From contig NZ_CP108644.1 of NCBI RefSeq assembly GCF_041435495.1, positions 3,271,501 to 3,335,500 on the forward strand: a DNA stretch of 64,000 nucleotides. The letters run 5' to 3'. The notes under the pieces are model-generated. The model saw only the letters and a list, made by a program, of their open reading frames with translations, was not told the DNA's origin and made no database searches. This DNA is from Streptomyces sp. NBC_01116. GTDB lineage: Bacteria; Actinomycetota; Actinomycetes; Streptomycetales; Streptomycetaceae. The position numbers were made by a program, and so were the translations under genes. This document shows, piece by piece, positions 56,757-64,000 of this stretch (position 1 is the stretch's first letter; every line of letters starts with the position of its first letter).

Positions 56757-58625
56757 TCAGTCGGTGCGGTAGGCCACGACGAGGTAGCGCTTCTCGTCGG
56801 GGTTGACGGTGCTGGGCTTGTGGACGGCCCTGCTCGCCATGTAGAACCGGCCCTCGCTGTAGAGGAGTTCGGCCGAGCCCACGTTGAACCGCTTCTCCGC
56901 CTCCCGGACGGTCTCCTCGCTCGGGTTCTCCATCAGCAGGGTCTGCTTGAGCGTCTCGCCGTCGATGGAGACGACCTGGCCGCCCTTGTCGTACGGGCCC
57001 TCCTTGTAGGCGATGACGCTGGTGCCGTCCATCCGGAGCGGGGTCAGGGTGTGGCGGTCGCCCGCGTCCGCCCGGCCGCCGAGGAGCTTCCCGGTGGCCA
57101 GGTCGAAGGCGACGATCTCGTTCGTGTCGCCGTACTCGCTGGTTCCGTCGTGCCGCTCGGTGGGCAGGTAGAGCCGGTTGTTGCCGACGGCCATGTTCGA
57201 GCACTGCTCCACGTCGGTGGAGCCGCATTCCGCCGCGTACTTGTCGGCGTCGGCGGGGATGCGGACGATCAGCTTGCCGGTCGCCGCGTCGATCGAGAAG
57301 AAGTCGGAGATGCTGCTGCCGTCCCCGGCGGTGTCGCCGACGTCGGCCGCGACCACCAGCGGCTTGGTGGAGACGATGCTCGCGTAGTCGACGCCCTCGG
57401 GCATCTGGAACGAGGACAGCGGCGCGCCGGTCGTCGGGTTCAGCGCCTGCACGGTGAGCTGCGGGCTGTCGGACGTACCGCACCTGCGGACCACGGCGAG
57501 GGCCTCGCCTCCCGCGTAGCCGCGGTCGTAGCAGCCGTCCGCGCCGACCTTCGGCTTCCAGAGCGAGGCGCCGTCGGCCAGGTTGAAGGCCGCGCCGCCG
57601 GAGGTTCCGCCCGCGGCGACGGTGGTCCCGCTGAGCGTGACCTCGTCGAAGCGGATCGGACGGTCACCACCGGTGGCGGAGGTGACGCTCTTGCTCCACA
57701 GGAGCTTGCCGGCGCTGAGGTCGATCGCGCCGACCTGGTTGCACGACGGGTACTTGTTCTCCTTGGTCGCCTTCGTCTCCTGGAAGACGATGGCCGCCTT
57801 GTAGTCCTTGCTCATGTGCCGGGACACGGAGCAGATGTCGCCGGCCAGCGGGAAGGACCAGAGCTTGGTGCCCTTGTCCCGGTCGTAGCCGGTGACCTCG
57901 GCGATGCCGGACTTGACGTACGCCTTGTCGGTGACCCAGGAGCCCGCGACGGTGGTGATGTCGGTGACCACCGGCTCGGGGAACTGGAAGGCGACCTTGG
58001 ACTTGGTGTTGGCGGGCGCCTTCTCCTTGCCACCGGCGAGGCCGCCCTCGCCGCCCTTGGCCTCGCCGCCGGTGGAGCCGGACGAGGAGGCGTCGTTCGT
58101 GCCGCCCTCGTCGCCGGTGGAGGCGTAGATGATCCCGCCGCCGATGATCAGCACCACGGCGACGGCCGCGGCGACGATGATCTGCATCTGGGTGGAGAAC
58201 TTCTTGCCGCCGCCGGCCGGCTGCGGGGCCCCGTACTGCGGCTGCATCGGCTGGGTCGGGTAGCCGTAGCCCTGCTGGTGCGTCCCGGGCTGTCCGGCGG
58301 GCCCCTGCGGGTAGCCGTAACCCTGCTGCGGGGCCTGGGGGTAGCCGTAGCCGTTGGGCTGCGGCGCGGGCGGGGTGGGGTAGCCGCCGGCCGCGGGGGG
58401 CGGGGCGCCGTAGCCTCCGGCGGGCGCGTCCTGCGGGGCGGCGGGCTGCTGCGGCGGCTGCTTGCCGAAGGGGTCCGCGGGCGGCGGGGTCGGCAGTCCG
58501 AACCCTCCCGGCGGCGGGTCCTGCGGCGCGCCGAAGCCACCGGAGGGCGGGCCGGCGGGCGGGACCGGGGGTGTGTTCGGCGGCTCGTTGGGCGGCTGCT
58601 GCGGCGGCTGGGGCGGCTGGGTCAT
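56757..58625 (-). CDS. Membrane-anchored PQQ-like beta-propeller protein, copy 1
   Basis: A 622-residue protein. A Pro/Gly/Gln/Tyr-rich cytoplasmic head (residues 1-140; GYGYPQ repeats) leads to one helix (MQIIVAAAVAVVLIIGGGI) and then an extracellular propeller with blades such as GYDRDKGTKLWSFPL and IDLSAGKLLWSKSV. The W-and-G blade pattern is that of PQQ-dependent dehydrogenase-like repeats, but PQQ ligands are not visible. It may be a binding or scaffold protein. It is the last of three tandem relatives. Confidence 0.82.
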   Translation of the reverse strand: MTQPPQPPQQPPNEPPNTPPVPPAGPPSGGFGAPQDPPPGGFGLPTPPPADPFGKQPPQQPAAPQDAPAGGYGAPPPAAGGYPTPPAPQPNGYGYPQAPQQGYGYPQGPAGQPGTHQQGYGYPTQPMQPQYGAPQPAGGGKKFSTQMQIIVAAAVAVVLIIGGGIIYASTGDEGGTNDASSSGSTGGEAKGGEGGLAGGKEKAPANTKSKVAFQFPEPVVTDITTVAGSWVTDKAYVKSGIAEVTGYDRDKGTKLWSFPLAGDICSVSRHMSKDYKAAIVFQETKATKENKYPSCNQVGAIDLSAGKLLWSKSVTSATGGDRPIRFDEVTLSGTTVAAGGTSGGAAFNLADGASLWKPKVGADGCYDRGYAGGEALAVVRRCGTSDSPQLTVQALNPTTGAPLSSFQMPEGVDYASIVSTKPLVVAADVGDTAGDGSSISDFFSIDAATGKLIVRIPADADKYAAECGSTDVEQCSNMAVGNNRLYLPTERHDGTSEYGDTNEIVAFDLATGKLLGGRADAGDRHTLTPLRMDGTSVIAYKEGPYDKGGQVVSIDGETLKQTLLMENPSEETVREAEKRFNVGSAELLYSEGRFYMASRAVHKPSTVNPDEKRYLVVAYRTD

Positions 58626-58710
58626 GGCGTGCGTACCTCGGGAGACGAGTGGGTGTGGGGGCGCGTGGGGCCGGGAGGGGCCGGCCGCGGTCGGATGCCG
58701 TGGCGGGCGG

Positions 58711-60648
58711 TCACTTGGTGAACACCAGCATCGTCGACTGCTCCAGCTCTTCCTCGTCGTTGCTCGCGCTCACACGCTTGCTGAAGATGTAGGAGCGGCC
58801 GTCCTGGTAGAGGACCTTGGACGAGAAGAAGCCGTTCTCGATCCGGCCGGCCGACGCCGGGTGCTGGAGCAGCGTCTTGGGAGTGCCGCCGGTCGGCGGG
58901 AGCGTCACGAGTGCGCCGGCGGTGTCGTACGTCGGCCGCATGTAGAGCAGCACGTCGCCGCCCTCCATGCCCAGCGGCTTCAGAACGCGCTCGGCCGGTG
59001 CGGGCGCCTCCCACTTGGGCTTCCCGGTGTTCAGGTTGAACGCGATGACCTTGTTCGTCCGCGAGGTACCGCTGCTGTCGTCCTCGGTCGCGATGTAGAA
59101 GGTGTTCGCGTCGGCGGCGACGCCGCTGCACCCTTCGAGCTTCTCGCCGAAGATCGCGAAGCTGCCCCCGCAGTCGACGGTGAGCTTGTCGCCCTGCGTG
59201 GGGGCGAGCTGCGAACGGAGCTTGCCGCTCTCGGTGAGCGCGGCGATGCCGTACTGCTTCTTCTCCTGGTTGTCGAACCTGACGACGAGCGGGCTGACCG
59301 AGTAGACCTTGGTGACCTCCCAGCCGCGCGCGGGCTGGTACGTCCACTTGGCCTTGCCGGTGACCGGGTCCAGCTCCTGGACCTGGTGCTGCGGGTTCTT
59401 GGCGTCGTCGGTGCGGCAGCCGGCCGCGGCGATCAGCTTCGGGCCGCCGGCGAAGGCGAAGGGCTTGCAGTTGCCCTCGGGGTTGCCGAACAGCTCCTTG
59501 CCGTCGCTGACGCGGTAGGCGTTGGAGTTGCCGGTGCGCCCCACGGTGACGGTGTCTCCGCTGATGGCCAGACCGATGTCCGACAGGAAGTCCCAGGTGC
59601 CGTTCTTCTTGATCGTCTTCTTCCAGCCGGCCTTGCCGGTGTTGAGGTCGATCATCTGGAGGACGGAGCACTTGGCCCGGTCGGTGGTGCCGTCCTTGAC
59701 GCCGATGACGAGCTTGCCGTCGGGGGTCGCGGTGTTGGGCGCGGCGCACACGTCGGCGGGGAGCGCCAGGGTCCACTTCTGCTTGCCGTCGGCGACGGAG
59801 TAGCCGGAGACGCCGCGGTACATGGCCTTGGCGACCACGTCGCCGGTGAACCAGGGGCCTTCGACGGACGCGCCGTTGCGCGGCAGGTCGACGTCGTTCT
59901 TCTGGAGCCAGGCGACCTTGGCCTCGCCCGGCTTGCGCCCGGCGTTCAGGTCGTCGTTGCCCTCGCGGCCGTCGCCGCTGCCGTCGCCCTCGTCGACCGT
60001 CGGCGACTCGCCGGGGGGCTTGGGGTCGTTGCTCGTGCCGGCGACGGGCTTCTTGGGGTCGTCCCCGCCGTCGTTCACGAGGAACCAGGTGCCCGCCCCG
60101 GCGACCAGGACCACGGCGAGCGCCGCCGCGACCACGATGCCGGTCTTGTTCTTGAGGAACCCGCCGCCGGAGCCCGGTCCGCCGGGGGCGGGGACGCCGG
60201 GGGCGGGGACGCCGGGGTACTGCTGCGTCGGGTAGCCGTAGCCGGGCTGGAGCTGCTGGCCGTACGGACCGGGAGCCTGCTGGCCGTACGGGCCCGGTCC
60301 CTGCTGACCGTAGGGACCGGGCTGCTGGCCGTACGGGCCGGGGGCCTGCTGACCGTACGGGCCGGGGGCCTGGCCGGACTGCTGCGGATAGCCGTAGCCG
60401 GGCCCGGCCGGGGGCTGCTGCTGCGGATAGCCGTACGCCGGGGTGCCCGGCGGGGGCGTCTGCGGCGGGCCTGCCGGGGGCGCCGGCGGCTGTGCGGGGG
60501 GCGGCCCCTGGGGCGGCTGACCGGGCGGCGTCTGCGGCGGCTTCGCCAGGTCGGGCCGGTCCTCGGGCTGCTGAGGAGCTCCGGTCGGCGGCTCCTGCGG
60601 AGCCCCGAAGCCTCCCTGCGGCGGTTGCTGGCTGGGCGGCTGGCTCAT
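58711..60648 (-). CDS. Membrane-anchored PQQ-like beta-propeller protein, copy 2
   Basis: A 645-residue paralogue of the neighbouring genes. The cytoplasmic head has GYPQQQPPAG and YGQQAPGPYGQQ repeats. One helix (GIVVAAALAVVLVAGAGTW) is followed by a propeller with VSGYSVADGKQKWTLALPAD and LDPVTGKAKWTYQPARGW. The ATG at 60648 is chosen because upstream frame sequence is not protein-like. It is 85 bases upstream of copy 1. Confidence 0.82.
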   Translation of the reverse strand: MSQPPSQQPPQGGFGAPQEPPTGAPQQPEDRPDLAKPPQTPPGQPPQGPPPAQPPAPPAGPPQTPPPGTPAYGYPQQQPPAGPGYGYPQQSGQAPGPYGQQAPGPYGQQPGPYGQQGPGPYGQQAPGPYGQQLQPGYGYPTQQYPGVPAPGVPAPGGPGSGGGFLKNKTGIVVAAALAVVLVAGAGTWFLVNDGGDDPKKPVAGTSNDPKPPGESPTVDEGDGSGDGREGNDDLNAGRKPGEAKVAWLQKNDVDLPRNGASVEGPWFTGDVVAKAMYRGVSGYSVADGKQKWTLALPADVCAAPNTATPDGKLVIGVKDGTTDRAKCSVLQMIDLNTGKAGWKKTIKKNGTWDFLSDIGLAISGDTVTVGRTGNSNAYRVSDGKELFGNPEGNCKPFAFAGGPKLIAAAGCRTDDAKNPQHQVQELDPVTGKAKWTYQPARGWEVTKVYSVSPLVVRFDNQEKKQYGIAALTESGKLRSQLAPTQGDKLTVDCGGSFAIFGEKLEGCSGVAADANTFYIATEDDSSGTSRTNKVIAFNLNTGKPKWEAPAPAERVLKPLGMEGGDVLLYMRPTYDTAGALVTLPPTGGTPKTLLQHPASAGRIENGFFSSKVLYQDGRSYIFSKRVSASNDEEELEQSTMLVFTK

Positions 60649-60884
60649 ATCAGCACGTCCCCCTTCGTGCGGCCCGGTGCCCGAATCGGTCTCCCCCGCA
60701 TTCCCAAGAGGATCAATTCCCCTCGGAAAGGAGCGAATCGGGCATGGCTTCCGCGGTGTTACGACAGTCGGGCGGGGCTTCTTTGTACCACCCGCCCGCC
60801 ACCGGGCACCGGTTCGGGCCAACCCCTGTTCCCAAGGGAGAACCGCCTTGTGATGCCTCCGTTACGCCCCGGCGAAGGTGATGG

Positions 60885-62657
60885 TCAGTCACCGAAGGCC
60901 ATCATCGCCACCAGCTCCGTCTCCTCCTCGTCGGTGGCCCCGGAGACATACGGGAGCATGAGCAGCGACCGGCCGCCGGTGTAGCGGACGAGCGGGTCGG
61001 TGAAGGTGCGCTCGGTCGCCGCGGCCGACGCCGGGTGGCGCAGGACCTGCCGCGGTGCGCCGCCGTCCGGACCGAGCGCCACGATGCCGCCGCCGACGTC
61101 CTCGGTCCCGCTCTTCGGGCCGGGCGGGCTGAGGTAGATCAGCGCCTTGCCGTCCTCGACGCGCAGCGGCATCAGGGTCCGGCCGGCGGGTGCGGGGACC
61201 TTCCACTTCTTCTTGCCGGTGCTCATGTCGAAGGCGAGGACGTCGTTGGTCAGCACGCCGTCCACGAACCGGTGCTTCGTGGCGGTGTAGAGCGTGTCGG
61301 CGTCGGCGGCCACGCCGACGCAGGTGTCGAGGTTCGCGCCCACGTTCCGCCGCATGCCGGTGCACCGGGCCTCGGGGACGTCCGTGCCGGCGGCGGGCCG
61401 GGAGCGGAGGGTTCCGTCGGTGTTCAGGACCGTGATCGCCCACTCGCCCTCCACCGCCCCGCCCTTGCGGAGCGAGATCACCGGCGGGTCGACGGAGTGG
61501 ACTTGGTCGACCGCCCAGCCCTTCCCGGGCCTGTACGTCCACAGGGTCCGGCCGGTGACCGGGTCGATGCGCCGCACTTCCCCGACGGCGTCGTCGGCCT
61601 CGGCCTCGGACTCGCCGGCCGCCTGATCGCGGCAATTGAAAGCGGCGAGCAGCACGGGTCCGCCGGCGAGACCGTGCGACGGGCAGGGGCCGGGCAGTTC
61701 GTCCCACAGGTGCTTGCCGTCGCTGATCCGGTAGGCGTCGGTGCGGCCGACGCGCCCGATCGTCAGGACGTCGCCGCTGATCGCCATCACGATGTTCGCG
61801 AGCCCGTCCTGCGTCGGCGCGTGTGCGAAGGTCGCGGACCAGCCCGCCTCACCGGTGGCCAGGTCGATCATCTGGAGCCTGTCGCAGACCGAATTCTCCG
61901 TGGAGGTGTCGGTCTTGAGGCCGATGACGATCTTCCCGTCCGCGGTCGGCAGGGTGGGTGCCGCGCAGACGTCGGAGGGCAGGCGCACGCTCCACTTCCG
62001 CGATCCGTCCGCCAGGGAATAGCCGGACGCCGTGCGGTACATGGCCTTGGCCACGACATCGCCGACGGTCCAGGGGCCGAGCGCGGAGGCGCCGCCCCCC
62101 GGCAGGTCCACGCCGTTCCGCTGGACCCAGCGGGCCTTCGCCTCGCCGTCCTTGCGGCCCTTGTTGATCTCCGCGGCCCCCGGGGCCGGCGTCGCCTTCG
62201 GGCCCGGCCCGGCACCGGGCCGCTTCGGGGAGGCGCTCTCCCGCGCGACGGGCTTCTCGGCGTCCGCGCCGTCGTCGTCGCCGCCCACCGCGAACCAGAC
62301 GCCCGTCCCGATGACGAGGACCCCGGCGAGCACGGCGGCGACGAGCCCCGCGACCCGGCCCCGCGAGCGCCCGCCGGAGGGCGGGGGCGGGGGCGGGGGC
62401 GAGAGCGGGGGCGGAGGCGGGGGCCCCGGGTGGCCGTACGGCGCGGTGGGCGGCTGACCGTACGGGCCGGGCTGCTGGGGCTGCGGCGGCACGGGGGCTC
62501 CGTACGCGCCGGGCCGCGGTTCGTACGGAGCGCCGAAGCTCCCCCGCTCCCCCGTCCCGCCCTGCGGTGGCTGCGGTGGCTGCGGCGGCTGCGGTGGCTG
62601 CGGTGGCTGCGGCGGCTGCGGTGGCTGCGGTGGCTGCGGTGGCTGCGACTGCGGCAT
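60885..62657 (-). CDS. Membrane-anchored PQQ-like beta-propeller protein, copy 3
   Basis: A 590-residue paralogue starting at an ATG at 62657. Its head begins with PQPP repeats, encoded by a 9-bp GGCTGCGGT-type DNA repeat (about 62566-62650 on the plus strand). It has one helix (VAGLVAAVLAGVLVIGTGVW) and a propeller with ASGYSLADGSRKWSVRLPSD and IDPVTGRTLWTYRPGKGW. The three copies share blade phrases such as 'VDLPGGGAS/VDLPRNGAS', so they arose by tandem duplication. Confidence 0.82.
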   Translation of the reverse strand: MPQSQPPQPPQPPQPPQPPQPPQPPQPPQPPQGGTGERGSFGAPYEPRPGAYGAPVPPQPQQPGPYGQPPTAPYGHPGPPPPPPLSPPPPPPPSGGRSRGRVAGLVAAVLAGVLVIGTGVWFAVGGDDDGADAEKPVARESASPKRPGAGPGPKATPAPGAAEINKGRKDGEAKARWVQRNGVDLPGGGASALGPWTVGDVVAKAMYRTASGYSLADGSRKWSVRLPSDVCAAPTLPTADGKIVIGLKTDTSTENSVCDRLQMIDLATGEAGWSATFAHAPTQDGLANIVMAISGDVLTIGRVGRTDAYRISDGKHLWDELPGPCPSHGLAGGPVLLAAFNCRDQAAGESEAEADDAVGEVRRIDPVTGRTLWTYRPGKGWAVDQVHSVDPPVISLRKGGAVEGEWAITVLNTDGTLRSRPAAGTDVPEARCTGMRRNVGANLDTCVGVAADADTLYTATKHRFVDGVLTNDVLAFDMSTGKKKWKVPAPAGRTLMPLRVEDGKALIYLSPPGPKSGTEDVGGGIVALGPDGGAPRQVLRHPASAAATERTFTDPLVRYTGGRSLLMLPYVSGATDEEETELVAMMAFGD

Positions 62658-62726
62658 CGGTGTGGATCCCCCTCCGAACGTACGGCGCCTGCCGTCCCGT
62701 TCTACCACCTGCCGCGCCGGCCTCCG

Positions 62727-64000
62727 TCAGGCGTCCTCGGCCAGCTCCAGCCAGCGCATCTCCAACTCGTCCCGCTCGGTGACGAGTTCGCGCAGCTCGG
62801 CGTCGAGCCCCGCGACCTTCTCGAAGTCGGTGGCGTTGTCCGCGATCTGCTTGTGCAGCGCTGTCTCGCGGGTGGAGAGCTTGTCGAGCTGCCGCTCGAC
62901 CTTCTGGAGCTCCTTCTTCGCGGCGCGGGCCTCCTGCGCCGAGACGGCCGGGGCCGCGGCGGGCGCCGTGGACGTACGGGGCGCGGCGGCGGAGGGGGTG
63001 GACTCCTCCTCCATACGCTGTCGGCGCTCCAGGTACTCGTCGATCCCGCGCGGCAGCATCCGCAGGGCGCGGTCGCCGAGGAGCGCCATGACCCGGTCGG
63101 TGGTCCGCTCGATGAAGAACCGGTCGTGGGAGATCACGATCATCGACCCGGGCCAGCTGTCGAGGAGGTCCTCCAGCTGGGTCAGGGTCTCGATGTCGAG
63201 GTCGTTGGTGGGCTCGTCGAGGAAGAGGACGTTGGGCTCGTCCATCAGCAGCCGCAGGATCTGGAGCCTGCGGCGCTCACCGCCGGAGAGGTCGCCGACG
63301 GGCGTCCACTGCTTCTCCTTGGTGAAGCCGAACTGCTCGCAGAGCTGACCGGCGGTCATCTCGCGGCCCTTGCCGAGGTCGACCCGGTCGCGCACCTGCT
63401 GGACGGCCTCCAGGACCCGGAGGTTCGGGTTCAGCTCGGTGACCTCCTGGGAGAGGTAGGCGAGCTTGACGGTCTTGCCGACGACGACCTTCCCGGCGGC
63501 GGGCTGCTCGTCTCCCTGGGTGCGGGCGGCCTCGGCGAGCGCGCGCAGCAGCGAGGTCTTGCCCGCGCCGTTGACGCCGACCAGGCCGATGCGGTCGCCG
63601 GGGCCGAGCTGCCAGGTGAGGTGGGTGAGGAGGGTCTTGGGCCCGGCCTGGACGGTCACGTCCTCCAGGTCGAAGACGGTCTTGCCGAGGCGGGCGTTGG
63701 CGAACTTCATCAGCTCGCTGGTGTCGCGCGGCGGCGGCACGTCGGCGATGAGTTCGTTGGCGGCCTCGATGCGGTAGCGCGGCTTGGAGGTGCGGGCGGG
63801 GGCGCCGCGACGCAGCCAGGCCAGCTCCTTGCGCATGAGGTTCTGCCGCTTGGACTCCTCGGTGGCGGCGATGCGCTCCCGCTCGGCGCGGGCGAACACG
63901 TAGTCGCTGTAGCCGCCCTCGTACTCGTGGACGGTGCCGCGCTGGACGTCCCACATGCGGGTGCAGACCTGGTCGAGGAACCACCGGTCGTGGGTGACGC
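62727..64000 (-). CDS. ABC-F ATPase (ribosome-associated), C-terminal two thirds; starts beyond the right edge
   Basis: The leftward frame is already open at the window end, where it reads HDRWFLDQVCTRM, the end of the first ATPase domain. It continues through the inter-domain linker to a second ATPase with VGVNGAGKTSLLRAL, LSGGERRRLQILRLL, VLFLDEPTNDLD and IVISHDRFF. A coiled-coil C-terminus (about 63000-62730) follows. ABC-F proteins lack membrane domains and act on translating ribosomes, in some cases giving antibiotic resistance. The N-terminus is outside the window. Confidence 0.92.
   Translation of the reverse strand, partial: VTHDRWFLDQVCTRMWDVQRGTVHEYEGGYSDYVFARAERERIAATEESKRQNLMRKELAWLRRGAPARTSKPRYRIEAANELIADVPPPRDTSELMKFANARLGKTVFDLEDVTVQAGPKTLLTHLTWQLGPGDRIGLVGVNGAGKTSLLRALAEAARTQGDEQPAAGKVVVGKTVKLAYLSQEVTELNPNLRVLEAVQQVRDRVDLGKGREMTAGQLCEQFGFTKEKQWTPVGDLSGGERRRLQILRLLMDEPNVLFLDEPTNDLDIETLTQLEDLLDSWPGSMIVISHDRFFIERTTDRVMALLGDRALRMLPRGIDEYLERRQRMEEESTPSAAAPRTSTAPAAAPAVSAQEARAAKKELQKVERQLDKLSTRETALHKQIADNATDFEKVAGLDAELRELVTERDELEMRWLELAEDA

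Overview
The window is high-GC actinobacterial DNA, almost certainly from a Streptomyces chromosome. GTG starts, GGAGG-type ribosome sites and third-position GC are typical throughout, and several Streptomyces-specific families are present: a conservon, DUF5753/DUF397 pairs, a TamR/Tam pair and a galTEK operon. No rRNA, insertion sequence, biosynthetic cluster or cas gene was seen.

Layout. 1-9.4 kb: the start of mfd, a LuxR-type regulator, a MacB/FtsX-like ABC exporter operon, a 14-helix MFS exporter, a small membrane protein and a secreted FG-GAP protein. 9.4-15.3 kb: an HTH/zinc-ribbon protein followed by a very long type I-E-like CRISPR array (64 repeats, 63 spacers) with no cas genes within reach. 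15.3-18.5 kb: a recombined zone with a DUF5753 regulator, a DUF6879 gene fused by deletion to a neighbour, an unusual folD paralogue, and fragments of other genes including an isoaspartyl methyltransferase. 18.6-21 kb: an ArsR-VOC operon under a perfect operator dyad, and a whiJ/abaA-like trio (anti-sigma-type ATPase, DUF5753, DUF397). 21.5-27.8 kb: a conservon (cvnABCD) with a CYP157-like P450 that lacks the ExxR motif, plus a convergent canonical P450. 28-34 kb: a DivIVA-like coiled-coil protein and a divergent pair of deaminase/SUKH operons. 34-36.7 kb: an orphan histidine kinase and an HTH protein, possibly LAGLIDADG-like, whose stop codon abuts tRNA-Gln.

36.8-64 kb is mostly core metabolism: glmU, prs, rplY, pth, ppc, a desaturase with its TetR regulator, Uma2, VOC, tam/tamR, two LuxR-type response regulators, galTEK with a divergent sodium:solute symporter, three tandem membrane-anchored PQQ-like beta-propeller proteins, and the 3' part of an ABC-F gene.

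How genes group. galK, galE and galT are translationally coupled and face a sodium:solute symporter across a region holding operator-like sequences. Tam and TamR are divergent around two palindromes. The four conservon genes overlap, which fits a membrane-associated G-protein signalling complex with P450 output. The deaminase/SUKH genes look like two toxin-immunity type modules sharing one divergent promoter region. The most unusual elements are the orphan array, with its visible history of repeat change, duplication and decay, and the intracellular deaminase/SUKH locus.
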